DNA from: an uncultured Clostridia bacterium
GTDB taxonomy: Bacteria > Bacillota > Clostridia > Lachnospirales > CAG-274
Assembly (NCBI GenBank): GCA_947632615.1
Contig: CANRPW010000003.1
Coordinates: forward strand, 56,120 to 120,119
Direction of reading: 5' to 3'
DNA: 64,000 nucleotides
Part shown: one piece after another, positions 35,248-43,019 of the stretch
Layout: every line of letters begins with the position of its first letter
Position numbering within the stretch: the stretch's first letter is position 1
The notes under the pieces: generated by a model
What the model saw: only the letters and a program-made list of their open reading frames with translations
The model's database searches: none
What the model was told of the DNA's origin: nothing
Made by a program: the position numbers and the translations under genes

Positions 35248-35433
35248 ATGTCAATTTGTCCAAAAGGCAGAATGTCTAAGTCAAAGAGAAACAAAAGAAA
35301 GGCGCAGAGCTGGAAGATAGTTACTCCTACACTTGTAACATGCAGCCAGTGCGGCGAACTTATGCAGCCTCACAGAGCATGCAGAAAATGCGGCGCTTAT
35401 AACAGAAAGACTGTTATTGCAATCGAAGATTGA
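35248..35433 (+). CDS. rpmF: 50S ribosomal protein L32
   Basis: 61 residues with the L32 N-terminus PKGRMSKSKRNKRKA and a zinc ribbon CSQC...CRKC, the zinc-containing (C+) form. The ATG at 35248 follows CAGGAGGTG and lies 4 nt after the DUF177 stop, so the pair is coupled. Confidence 0.97.
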   Translation: MSICPKGRMSKSKRNKRKAQSWKIVTPTLVTCSQCGELMQPHRACRKCGAYNRKTVIAIED

Positions 35434-35445
35434 TATAAAAATTAG

Positions 35446-35473
35446 AGGGGCTGTCTTCGGTCCCCTGTTTTTA
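35446..35473 (+). terminator. Weak terminator/attenuator after rpmF
   Basis: AGGGG/CCCCT around an 11-nt loop containing TCTTCGG, then GTTTTTA. Short stem; probably allows read-through to plsX. Confidence 0.5.
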
Positions 35474-35504
35474 TGTGGAAACCTTTTATAAGGGTGATAT
35501 AATT

Positions 35505-36494
35505 ATGGATAAAATCAAAATTGCTGTTGACTGTATGGGCGGCGACAATGCTCCCGGTGAGATCGTCAAGGGCTGTATAGAAGCCCTCAAGACCCACGAT
35601 GATATACTCATTCTTGTGGGAAAGAACGACGTTATAAACAAGGAGCTTTCCGCCTACAGCTATGATAAAAACAGAATAGAGATCGTTGATGCCAAAGAGG
35701 TGATATCAACAGACGAAGTGCCTACAGTAGCCATAAGAAAAAAGAAAAATTCTTCTATGGTGGTAGGGCTTAATCTGGTGAAGGAGGGCAAGGCTTCTGC
35801 CTTTATTTCTGCCGGTAATACAGGTGCACTGCTTACAGGAGCAACTTTTATTATAGGTAGGTTAAAGGGAGTTGAAAGACCTGCTCTTGCCGCCTACATA
35901 CCTACGGAAAAGGGTCCGTCCCTTCTTTTGGACGTAGGAGCAAATGCAGACTGCAAGCCTTCTTATCTTGTTCAGTTTGCTCACATGGGCGCTATATATT
36001 ATGAAAATATTATGGGTAAAGAAAATCCCAGTGTAGGCATCGTAAATATAGGGCTTGAAGAAGAAAAGGGAAATCAGCTTACGAAAGAGGCTTATCAGCT
36101 TCTTAAGGAAACTGACCTTAACTTCATAGGCAATGCCGAGGCAAGAGATATTATGGCAAATGTAGCCGATGTTATTGTCTGCGACGGTTTTGTGGGAAAT
36201 ATACTTCTCAAGTCCGGAGAGGGCATTACAGCATCACTGTTCAGGCTTATTAAGGGAGCTATTATGAAGAGCATAGTTTCTAAAATAGGGGCTTTGCTTT
36301 GTGTAGGATCTCTTAAGGAGCTTGTGAAAAGCATGGACTATTCAAATGCCAACGGAGCGCCTTTTTTAGGGCTTAATTCTCTTGTTGTAAAGGCCCACGG
36401 CTCATCCAACGCAAGAGATATTGTAGGGGCTGTGAGTCAATGCCGTTCCTTTATTGAAAAGGATATTGTAAACAAAATTAAAGAAAAAATGTAA
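35505..36494 (+). CDS. plsX: Phosphate acyltransferase PlsX
   Basis: Makes acyl-phosphate from acyl-ACP for phosphatidic acid synthesis with PlsY. 329 residues; N-terminal IAVDCMGGDNAPGEIV, SAGNTGALL and VCDGFVGNI motifs are characteristic. ATG at 35505 with AAGGGTGAT upstream. Followed by acpP, the source of its substrate; fapR and fab genes are not adjacent. Confidence 0.97.
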   Translation: MDKIKIAVDCMGGDNAPGEIVKGCIEALKTHDDILILVGKNDVINKELSAYSYDKNRIEIVDAKEVISTDEVPTVAIRKKKNSSMVVGLNLVKEGKASAFISAGNTGALLTGATFIIGRLKGVERPALAAYIPTEKGPSLLLDVGANADCKPSYLVQFAHMGAIYYENIMGKENPSVGIVNIGLEEEKGNQLTKEAYQLLKETDLNFIGNAEARDIMANVADVIVCDGFVGNILLKSGEGITASLFRLIKGAIMKSIVSKIGALLCVGSLKELVKSMDYSNANGAPFLGLNSLVVKAHGSSNARDIVGAVSQCRSFIEKDIVNKIKEKM

Positions 36495-36521
36495 AAATTT
36501 ATAAATTTTTTAAATTAGGGC

Positions 36522-36550
36522 TTGCTAAATATATAATTATTTAGTATAGT
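36522..36550 (+). promoter_or_regulatory. Promoter of acpP
   Basis: TTGCTA, 17-bp spacer, TATAGT, 41 nt before the acpP start codon. No FapR operator was recognised. Confidence 0.6.
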
Positions 36551-36590
36551 ATAAGTGTAATAACTTGAATTATTTAAGGAGGAACTAATA

Positions 36591-36821
36591 ATGGAATTTG
36601 ATAAGGTAAAAGAAATTATTGCAGAACAGATGGGCGTTAGCGAAGACGAGATCACTTTAGAAACATCTTTTGCAGATGATCTTGATGCAGATTCATTAGA
36701 CATTTTCCAGATCATTTCTGAACTTGAAGATGCTTTTGAGATAGAATTCGCAAACGAGGATGCTGAAAATATTAAGACGGTAGGAGATGCTGTTGAATAT
36801 ATTAAGGCTGCAAAAGAATAA
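36591..36821 (+). CDS. acpP: Acyl carrier protein
   Basis: 76 residues, acidic four-helix carrier of fatty acid synthesis. The phosphopantetheine Ser35 lies in [23 protein letters not shown] precedes the ATG. Own promoter and terminator suggest strong independent expression. Confidence 0.97.
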   Translation: MEFDKVKEIIAEQMGVSEDEITLETSFADDLDADSLDIFQIISELEDAFEIEFANEDAENIKTVGDAVEYIKAAKE

Positions 36822-36832
36822 TAACTAACGGG

Positions 36833-36859
36833 GGAACGTACAGATACGTTCCTTCTTTA
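36833..36859 (+). terminator. Terminator of acpP
   Basis: GGAACGTA/TACGTTCC, 4-nt loop, followed by TTCTTTATT. Confidence 0.75.
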
Positions 36860-36928
36860 TTATTCAAGATTTTAAAATTAACGCCCTCAGCTTCAACCCG
36901 TACTTACGAAGCCGAGATAATAAAAACC

Positions 36929-36988
36929 AAACAGATTTAACTATTCAGACATCAGATGTGCCTGCTGCCGGAATAGTTATGTCTGTTT
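36929..36988 (+). promoter_or_regulatory. Structured leader hairpin upstream of rnc
   Basis: AAACAGA (36929) pairs with TCTGTTT (ending 36988), a 3x3 internal loop follows, then AACTATTC pairs with GAATAGTT; the 24-nt apex contains a nested ACAT/ATGT. It ends 10 nt before the rnc Shine-Dalgarno sequence. E. coli rnc is autoregulated by RNase III cleavage of a leader stem-loop, which this could mimic. Confidence 0.5.
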
Positions 36989-37009
36989 ATATTTGGAGAG
37001 GTGAAGCTA

Positions 37010-37681
37010 ATGAAGCAAATCATGGGATATACCTTTAAAAATGAATATTATATCGAAACGGCGCTTACCCATAGCTCCTATGCCCATGAAATGAATATGT
37101 CAAGCTTAAATAACAACGAACGGCAGGAATTTTTGGGAGATGCTGTGTTGGAGCTGGTTATAAGCAATTATATATTCAATAAATATACAGATATGCCCGA
37201 AGGAGAAATGACAAAACTGAGAGCCAGTATAGTCTGCGAAGATACTCTTTCAAAGGCAGCCACCGAGATAGGGCTTGGTCAGCTTATAAAGCTTGGCAAG
37301 GGAGAAATATATACCGGCGGAAGAGAGCGCCCATCTATACTTGCGGATGCTATGGAGGCAGTGTTTGGGGCAGTATATCTTGACGGCGGTTTTGATGCTG
37401 CCGAAGCATTTATTTTAGATATTTTAAAGCCTCATATAGAGCTTCTGAAAAACAATTTCAGAATGAGAGACTGCAAAACCTATCTTCAGGAGCTTATACA
37501 GAAAACAAGCAAAGAACCTATTGTTTATAACATAATAGGAGAGTCAGGGCTTGCCCACAGCAAGGAGTTTATGTCGAGCGTTGTTCATGACGGCAAAATT
37601 CTTGGTAAGGGCAGAGGCAAAAGCAAGAAGGAAGCAGAACAAAATGCAGCGGCAGATGCTATAAGCAGAATGAAAGAATAA
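37010..37681 (+). CDS. rnc: Ribonuclease III
   Basis: Double-strand-specific endoribonuclease for rRNA and mRNA processing. 223 residues: catalytic domain with signature NERQEFLGDAVLELVI and acidic residues in DAMEAVFGAVYLDGG, then a C-terminal dsRNA-binding domain (about 155-222, KTYLQELIQK and GKGRGKSKKEAEQNAA). ATG at 37010 with GGAGAGG 7-8 nt upstream; an in-frame GTG at 37001 overlaps the ribosome binding site. Preceded by a leader hairpin and followed 49 nt later by the long palindrome P2, an ideal substrate for this enzyme if transcribed. Confidence 0.97.
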   Translation: MKQIMGYTFKNEYYIETALTHSSYAHEMNMSSLNNNERQEFLGDAVLELVISNYIFNKYTDMPEGEMTKLRASIVCEDTLSKAATEIGLGQLIKLGKGEIYTGGRERPSILADAMEAVFGAVYLDGGFDAAEAFILDILKPHIELLKNNFRMRDCKTYLQELIQKTSKEPIVYNIIGESGLAHSKEFMSSVVHDGKILGKGRGKSKKEAEQNAAADAISRMKE

Positions 37682-37730
37682 TTATATTCGCCACGGCTAA
37701 TAATACTTACGGGTTACCGACAAAGCACAA

Positions 37731-37822
37731 GTCGGGGGACGTGACACGGGGCGAGGGAGAAGGGGCAAGACCCGCTTGCGGGTCTTGCCCCTTCTCCCTC
37801 GCCCCGTGTCACGTCCCCCGAC
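37731..37822. repeat. Long perfect palindrome P2 (45-bp arms, 2-nt loop)
   Basis: Left arm 37731-37775 begins GTCGGGGGACGTGACACGGG and ends AGACCCGC; loop TT; right arm 37778-37822 complements all 45 positions. Contains CGGGGC and a purine-rich 5' arm. Between rnc and spoVS, both plus strand. Confidence 0.95.
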
Positions 37823-37828
37823 GACGAT

Positions 37829-37861
37829 GCTGTTCAAACCATCTTTGATGGTTTAAACAGC
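37829..37861. repeat. Companion hairpin of P2
   Basis: GCTGTTCAAACCATC, loop TTT, GATGGTTTAAACAGC; one C-A mismatch. Shares the AAACCATC/GATGGTTT tip with the companion of P6. Lies 6 nt after P2 and 27 nt before the spoVS ATG. Confidence 0.9.
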
Positions 37862-37888
37862 GAGGCATAACAATTATAGGAGGTAGTT

Positions 37889-38149
37889 ATGGAAGTATTA
37901 AAGGTGGGTACGTCTTCAACGCCAAAAGCTGTGGCAGGCGCTATAGCTGCAATAGCACGAAACGACAAAACAACTGAAATTCAGGCAATAGGCGCAGGGG
38001 CTGTAAATCAGGCAGTCAAAAGCATAGCTATTGCAAGGGGATATGTTGCTCCTAACGGTATAGAGCTTGTGTGTATTCCGGCTTTTGGGCAGATAGAGGT
38101 TGAGGGAGAGCTTAAAACGTCTATAATGTTTATTGTTGAAAAAAGATGA
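37889..38149 (+). CDS. spoVS: Stage V sporulation protein S
   Basis: 86 residues, almost the whole protein matching the SpoVS family (EVLKVGTSSTPKAVAGAIA at the N-terminus, GAVNQAVKSIAIARGY in the middle). Alba-like nucleic-acid-binding fold, needed for late sporulation and coat assembly in Bacillus. ATAGGAGG precedes the ATG. Its 5' region contains the P2 element, which would be part of any read-through transcript from rnc. Confidence 0.97.
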   Translation: MEVLKVGTSSTPKAVAGAIAAIARNDKTTEIQAIGAGAVNQAVKSIAIARGYVAPNGIELVCIPAFGQIEVEGELKTSIMFIVEKR

Positions 38150-38154
38150 AAAAT

Positions 38155-38206
38155 TCGGCAAAGTAAAAGCCTTTAGCAGAATAGACTTTTACGGAGCCGT
38201 TTTTTT
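38155..38206 (+). terminator. Terminator of spoVS
   Basis: CGGC...AAGTAAAAG pairs with CTTTTAC...GCCG around a 13-nt loop, then seven T. Confidence 0.8.
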
Positions 38207-38325
38207 ATGTATAAAATTCTGAAAACTTATGAAAATTCGGAAAAAACTATAGATTTTTGTTTTATTATGGGTTATAATCAGATATATGTTTTATTATGGA
38301 GAGATATATTTTTGGAGGAAAAACG

Positions 38326-39705
38326 ATGAAAAAAAAGGCTCTTGCGGCGGCGGGTATTTTTATTATCCTGTTGATGGGAATATTCGCCCTGAATACATAC
38401 GGTTCAAATGAAATTATAAGAGTGGGGCTTAAGGCATCCGAAAACACCACACAGGTACAGATTGGCGGACAGACCGTTATGACAGGCTATTCTTCGGTCA
38501 ATCGGTTTACCGAGGTAGAATATTTGGATCTTTCCGGCGGAGCGACGGTTTCAAAGTCTTATTCTTATTACATAGCTGTTGGCGGAGGCTTTGCATCTTA
38601 TGATGAGGCTAAGGCATATGCGGCAGGGCTTACAGGCTATAATGCCATACCCGCATATAAGGGCAGCACCTGGAATGTATATATAGGACCTTATGAAAGC
38701 AATGAAAGAGCCATTCAGGCTCACAACAACTATAAAAGCGACTCTGTTGTGTGTGCTCCTACTGCCAACACAGTATATTTAAACGGCAGTGGGGAAAGAA
38801 TGATATATGACTGCACATCCGGCAATTTTGCCTTTGCAGGGGATACTCTTACAAATATAAACGGCAGAACATACAGAGGCTATATTGAGCTGTATCCTAC
38901 CTCAGCGGGCTTTTCTGTTGTAAATGTAATTGCCCTTGAAGACTATCTTAAGGGCGTTGTACCTTCGGAAATGCCAAGCGACTGGAATATTGAGGCTCTT
39001 AAGGCTCAGGCATGCGCCGCAAGAACATATACTGTACATATGCTTGCTGCAAGCGATAAAAGCGGCGGTTATGACATTTGCGATACAACACACTGTCAGG
39101 CGTATAATGGCGCAGGCGGAGAAACTGCTTCCACAAACGAGGCAGTCAGCTCTACTTCAGGCGTTATTATTACATACGGCGGCAGCCCTATAGATGCTGT
39201 ATATTGTTCGTCTGCCGGCGGCGTTACTGATGACGGAGCGGCTGTATGGGGTACTGATACGCCATATCTTAAGAGCGTAAAGGAGATCGACGGCGCAGAG
39301 GTTTATGAATGGAGCCGTACATATTCTTACGATCAGCTTAAATCACTTCTTGCCGCCAACGGCGCACAGATAGGCAAGCTTGTATATATGGACGTAACAA
39401 GAAGCGCAAACGGAAGAGTGCAGAAAATGACCTTTTACGGAGAAAGCTCCAGCTTTTCTGTTGAAGGAGAAAAGGTGAGAACATTCTTCTCTTCAACTGA
39501 GGGTGGTTCTCTCCAGAGCAGAGTGTTTGACATAAGCTTCGACCACAGTGTCAGCGAGGGCTTTAATCTTGTTATGAACGGCAAGGGCTGGGGCCACGGA
39601 CTTGGACTTAGCCAGTACGGCGCCAACTCTATGGGACAGGCAGGCTATACATACGATCAGATAATAAAGCATTATTACACAGGAGTTGAGATCTCAGGTA
39701 GTTGA
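38326..39705 (+). CDS. SpoIID/LytB-domain protein
   Basis: 459 residues. N-terminal signal/anchor ([16 protein letters not shown]), an SPOR-like region (about 75-125, [16 protein letters not shown] and [12 protein letters not shown]), then the SpoIID amidase/transglycosylase-type domain (about 200-455) with [26 protein letters not shown] and a C-terminal [15 protein letters not shown]. SpoIID degrades peptidoglycan during engulfment; LytB-type members act in vegetative wall turnover. TGGAGG before ATG at 38326. Two nt before queA. Confidence 0.9.
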   Translation: MKKKALAAAGIFIILLMGIFALNTYGSNEIIRVGLKASENTTQVQIGGQTVMTGYSSVNRFTEVEYLDLSGGATVSKSYSYYIAVGGGFASYDEAKAYAAGLTGYNAIPAYKGSTWNVYIGPYESNERAIQAHNNYKSDSVVCAPTANTVYLNGSGERMIYDCTSGNFAFAGDTLTNINGRTYRGYIELYPTSAGFSVVNVIALEDYLKGVVPSEMPSDWNIEALKAQACAARTYTVHMLAASDKSGGYDICDTTHCQAYNGAGGETASTNEAVSSTSGVIITYGGSPIDAVYCSSAGGVTDDGAAVWGTDTPYLKSVKEIDGAEVYEWSRTYSYDQLKSLLAANGAQIGKLVYMDVTRSANGRVQKMTFYGESSSFSVEGEKVRTFFSSTEGGSLQSRVFDISFDHSVSEGFNLVMNGKGWGHGLGLSQYGANSMGQAGYTYDQIIKHYYTGVEISGS

Positions 39706-39707
39706 TC

Positions 39708-40739
39708 ATGAAAACAAGTGATTTTTATTACGATTTACCAAAGGAACTCATTGCTCAGACACCACTTGAAGATCGTTCTTCCTCCAGACTTTTGGTTTTA
39801 GATAAAAAAACAGGCGGAATTGAGCATAGAGTTTTTACAGATATTAAAAAATATTTAAAGCCCGGCGATTGCCTTGTTATAAACGACACAAAGGTAATAC
39901 CTGCAAGGCTTATAGGCGAAAGAAAGAATACGGGAGCAAAGGTGGAGGTGCTTTTGCTTAAGCGTATGAATGACGGCAGGTGGGAGACCCTTGTTAAGCC
40001 GGGAAGAAAAGCAAGACCCGGCGATAGGATTATTTTTGGCGGAGGTCTACTTGAAGCCGAGATAAGCGAGGTTTTGGAAGAAGGCAACAGGCTTGTTAAA
40101 TTCCGTTTTGATGGTATTTTTGAGGAAATACTCGATAAGCTGGGACAGATGCCCCTTCCTCCATACATTACCGAAAAGCTTAAGGACAAAAACAGATATC
40201 AGACGGTATATGCTAAGCACGAAGGCTCTGCTGCCGCACCTACGGCAGGTCTGCACTTTACAAATGAGCTTTTGGCAGAAATAGAAGGCATGGGTGTTGA
40301 TATTGCAAGGCTGACCCTGCATGTGGGCTTAGGCACATTCAGACCCGTTAAGGTGGATAAAATAGAGGAGCATAAAATGCACTCTGAGTTTTACCGTATT
40401 GATGAAGAAACGGCAGAAAAAATAAATTCTGCAAAGGAAAAGGGCTGCAGGGTAATAGCCGTAGGCACTACAAGCTGCCGAACCTTGGAGTCTGTTGCTG
40501 ATGAAAACGGAAGAGTAAGCGCAAAATCAGGCTGGACGGATATATTTATTTATCCGGGGTATAAATTCAAGCTTGTGGATAATCTTATAACGAATTTCCA
40601 CTTGCCCGAGTCAACCCTTATTATGCTTGTAAGCGCACTTGCAGGAAAAGAAAACATTATGAAAGCATATGAAGAAGCTGTAAAGGAAAGATATAGATTT
40701 TTCTCCTTCGGCGATGCTATGTTTATAACGGAGCTATAA
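39708..40739 (+). CDS. queA: S-adenosylmethionine:tRNA ribosyltransferase-isomerase
   Basis: Builds epoxyqueuosine on tRNA from preQ1 and SAM. 343 residues: [15 protein letters not shown] at the N-terminus, [26 protein letters not shown] and [21 protein letters not shown] at 39708; a TTG two codons earlier is not needed. Other queuosine genes (tgt, queG) are absent from the window. Between spoIID-like and GDSL genes with 1-2 nt gaps, so the three form one unit. Confidence 0.97.
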   Translation: MKTSDFYYDLPKELIAQTPLEDRSSSRLLVLDKKTGGIEHRVFTDIKKYLKPGDCLVINDTKVIPARLIGERKNTGAKVEVLLLKRMNDGRWETLVKPGRKARPGDRIIFGGGLLEAEISEVLEEGNRLVKFRFDGIFEEILDKLGQMPLPPYITEKLKDKNRYQTVYAKHEGSAAAPTAGLHFTNELLAEIEGMGVDIARLTLHVGLGTFRPVKVDKIEEHKMHSEFYRIDEETAEKINSAKEKGCRVIAVGTTSCRTLESVADENGRVSAKSGWTDIFIYPGYKFKLVDNLITNFHLPESTLIMLVSALAGKENIMKAYEEAVKERYRFFSFGDAMFITEL

Positions 40740-40740
40740 T

Positions 40741-41313
40741 ATGGAAAGTATATTGTTTTTGGGCGACAGCTTAACTGATTGCGGCAGATTTTACAGCGAT
40801 GACGGGCTGGGACACGGCTATGTTAAGCTGCTTGCCGAAAAGCTGCCATACAGGCTGATAAACGAAGGCTTTGACGGCTTTACGGCAGCAGACGTAAAGC
40901 GCAGGTTTGAAAGCTGTCTTAAATGTGAGCCTGAGCTTGTAAGCCTTCTTGTGGGTGTAAATGATATTCCCCTTATTATGAGAAACGGTGGAGGGCTTGA
41001 TAGCTTTTCAAAGGCTTATGAATATATTATTGCTAAAATCTGTGAATATAAGGCAATAGTTATGCTTCCTTTTTTGTTTACACGCCCTGCGGAGCTTTTG
41101 ACATGGCGGAAATATCTGTATGAAATTATAGAAACAGAAAAAAATATATGCGAAAAGTATAATGTAAAATATATTCAGATGAATAATATTTTTAAAAATA
41201 AATGTCATATATATAATGAAAATGAACTTACTACAGACGGCATACATCTGACCCGTCTGGGACATAGTATCCTCGCTGACAGCTGGTATGATGCTTTTAC
41301 GGTCGGGTTTTAA
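40741..41313 (+). CDS. SGNH/GDSL-family hydrolase
   Basis: 190 residues of the GDSL esterase/lipase type. Block I GDSLTD with nucleophile Ser10, block III GVND, and block V DGIHLTRLG with catalytic Asp/His near the C-terminus. No signal peptide, so cytoplasmic. Substrate unknown (acyl-ester or carbohydrate deacetylation). ATG one base after the queA stop. Its final codons (ACGGTCGGGTTTTAA) recur in a degenerate copy at 41491-41541, part of a tandem duplication. Confidence 0.92.
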   Translation: MESILFLGDSLTDCGRFYSDDGLGHGYVKLLAEKLPYRLINEGFDGFTAADVKRRFESCLKCEPELVSLLVGVNDIPLIMRNGGGLDSFSKAYEYIIAKICEYKAIVMLPFLFTRPAELLTWRKYLYEIIETEKNICEKYNVKYIQMNNIFKNKCHIYNENELTTDGIHLTRLGHSILADSWYDAFTVGF

Positions 41314-41323
41314 ACTGCGGATC

Positions 41324-41405
41324 GCCGTCGGGGGCGGGGCAAGAGGAAATGAAAAAAGCTCGCTTGCGAGCTTTTTTCATTTCCTCTTGCCCCGCCCCCG
41401 ACGGC
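41324..41405. repeat. Long perfect palindrome P3 (40-bp arms, 2-nt loop)
   Basis: Left arm 41324-41363 begins GCCGTCGGGGGCGGGGC and ends AAGCTCGC; loop TT; right arm 41366-41405 fully complementary. 10 nt after the GDSL hydrolase stop. Confidence 0.95.
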
Positions 41406-41443
41406 ACTTATTTAAAATCACCTACGGTGATTTTAAATAAGTG
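41405..41443. repeat. Companion hairpin of P3
   Basis: CACTTATTTAAAATCACC, loop TAC, GGTGATTTTAAATAAGTG: perfect 18 bp, abutting P3. Confidence 0.95.
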
Positions 41444-41490
41444 GCAGCTTCTTAATTATTACCTAAAATCTTTATTAAATCATAGGGGCA

Positions 41491-41541
41491 AAACAGTATT
41501 CTCTCTGACTGACGTCACTATTCTTTCGGGGTCGGGTTTTA
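41491..41541. pseudogene. Degenerate copy of the GDSL gene 3' end
   Basis: CAGTATTCTCTCTGACTGAC and GGTCGGGTTTTAA match, with gaps, the last 50 bases of the hydrolase gene (41263-41313). Part of a 229-bp tandem duplication carrying P3 then P4. Not coding. Confidence 0.7.
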
Positions 41542-41552
41542 AACTGCGGATT

Positions 41553-41636
41553 GCCATCGGGGGCAGGGGCGGGAGAAAAAGGCAAAGACTCGCAGGCGAG
41601 TCTTTGCCTTTTTCTCCCGCCCCTGCCCCCGATGGC
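41553..41636. repeat. Long perfect palindrome P4 (41-bp arms, 2-nt loop)
   Basis: Left arm 41553-41593 begins GCCATCGGGGGCAGGGGC and ends AGACTCGC; loop AG; right arm 41596-41636 fully complementary. Diverged tandem copy of P3. Confidence 0.95.
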
Positions 41637-41675
41637 GCTTATTTAAAAACCACCTACGGTGGTTTTAAATAAGCG
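41636..41675. repeat. Companion hairpin of P4
   Basis: CGCTTATTTAAAAACCACC, loop TAC, GGTGGTTTTAAATAAGCG; 18 bp with one bulged A. It overlaps the last codons and stop of the minus-strand hydrolase gene. Confidence 0.93.
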
Positions 41676-42966
41676 GCGATTTCTTAGTTATTACCAAGAC
41701 CCTATCTTTGTCAGCATCATATACCTCCGGCGGTTTGGCAGTATATTCTTCGCTTGTTACTCGTCCTACATAGCTGTAAATGCCTTTTGAAGGCGTCATC
41801 CACCACATATCAAAACCCATATAGTCATTAAGTTTAAGTGTAAACGGTTTGGCTGTGTAGGTGTAGGCATACAGGAAATCTTCCGAGGCGAAAACAGCTA
41901 TTCTATCGTGCTTTTCACGCTGACCGCCAACTATAAGGTCGTCATGTGGACTTCCCTTTGTAAAATCATGTGATTTCATAAGACTTGATAGATATTTAAG
42001 CTGTCCTGAGCCTTCGTGGTGTATTGCAATTTGCCATACATCCTTTGCTCCGTAGTGGTTTACGCCCTCGGAAGGCTCACTCTCTCCCATATAAAATTGC
42101 ATAACACTGTTGTCGCCGTATGTATGTCCGCATGCTCCTGCAAAGACTGACCAATATGCAAAGCGTCTTATATGCCTTGCCTGCCAATAAGGCTGAGTTG
42201 GGTCGTGAAGGCCCTGCAATATCCATTCATAAGCAGGCTCGCCGTCAAGAGTGGGTTTTACTGGGGTCAGCGCATGATCTCTTAATACATATTTCCAGTT
42301 GTCCTCACCAAAAAAGCCTTCGGCTCTTTTGGTGTCGTCCCATCTGCCAAGCTTCCCTTGGTCGTAGCGGCGGTGACCTGATTGGAACATATCAAAGTCC
42401 AGCCAGGGGGCATTATGAAACCACTTGGAAGAAGCGCATCTGCCAAAGGGGTGGAAGGTGATAAGCCTTTCGGGGTTTTTTTCCTTCAGTATTTTGCCCA
42501 GCTTATTATATATATTTTCATAGCCGTCCGGGCGTATATCTCCCCCTAATACCCATATTATATTTGAATATGTCGCATATCTGTCTGCCAAAAAATTACC
42601 GTACTTCTCCACGTTTTGCTCGGTTATAAGCCCGGATTTCAGAAGACTGCCCCAGCAGGGGAGAAGCGCCATATAAAGCCCAAGCTCTTCTGCGGCTTTT
42701 ATTACTCTGTCACAATGCTCCCAATATTCGTAAGAAGTGACATCACAGTTAGGTATGTACATTTTATTTATGTCGCAAAGCTCATTTGTGGCATACACCA
42801 GCACAGCCTGTATTACGCTAAAGCCCTTATCGGCTCTGTTTTTAAGATATACAAGGGCTTCGTCATAGCTCAGTTTATGAAAAATGAGCCAGGCAGTGTC
42901 ACCCAGCCAAAAGAAGGGTTTATCACCCTGCATTAAATATTTGCCTTTTACACTTAGCTTTTCCAT
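41665..42966 (-). CDS. DUF4038 / GH140-like glycoside hydrolase
   Basis: 433 residues, TIM-barrel hydrolase resembling the DUF4038 family that includes apiosidases (GH140). Features: FFWLGDTAWLIFHKL near the N-terminus, WVLGGDIRPD and LDGEPAYEW with Asp and Glu that fit the catalytic pair, and a C-terminal beta domain. No signal peptide, so it probably acts on imported oligosaccharides. ATG at 42966 with TTGGAGGATATC upstream. Lies directly behind the ftsZ terminator; its last codons and TAA are supplied by the P4 companion hairpin. Isolated from other sugar genes. Substrate uncertain. Confidence 0.82.
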   Translation of the reverse strand: MEKLSVKGKYLMQGDKPFFWLGDTAWLIFHKLSYDEALVYLKNRADKGFSVIQAVLVYATNELCDINKMYIPNCDVTSYEYWEHCDRVIKAAEELGLYMALLPCWGSLLKSGLITEQNVEKYGNFLADRYATYSNIIWVLGGDIRPDGYENIYNKLGKILKEKNPERLITFHPFGRCASSKWFHNAPWLDFDMFQSGHRRYDQGKLGRWDDTKRAEGFFGEDNWKYVLRDHALTPVKPTLDGEPAYEWILQGLHDPTQPYWQARHIRRFAYWSVFAGACGHTYGDNSVMQFYMGESEPSEGVNHYGAKDVWQIAIHHEGSGQLKYLSSLMKSHDFTKGSPHDDLIVGGQREKHDRIAVFASEDFLYAYTYTAKPFTLKLNDYMGFDMWWMTPSKGIYSYVGRVTSEEYTAKPPEVYDADKDRVLVITKKSPLI

Positions 42967-42977
42967 TTGATATCCTC

Positions 42978-43011
42978 CAAAAAAACAAGGCTGCACAACA
43001 GGTGTGCAGCC
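42978..43011 (-). terminator. Terminator of ftsZ
   Basis: GGCTGCAC/GTGCAGCC, 7-nt loop, followed on the minus strand by TTGTTTTTTT; 8 nt after the ftsZ stop and abutting the ribosome binding site of the hydrolase. Confidence 0.88.
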
Positions 43012-43019
43012 CATATTTA

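Noticed and set aside
35446..35473. FapR operator before plsX
   Set aside because: The sequence is a small hairpin with a T-run and does not resemble the FapR consensus.
41313..41690. Transposon or MITE insertion near the GDSL gene
   Set aside because: No terminal repeats bounded by target duplication; a tandem duplication explains the layout better.
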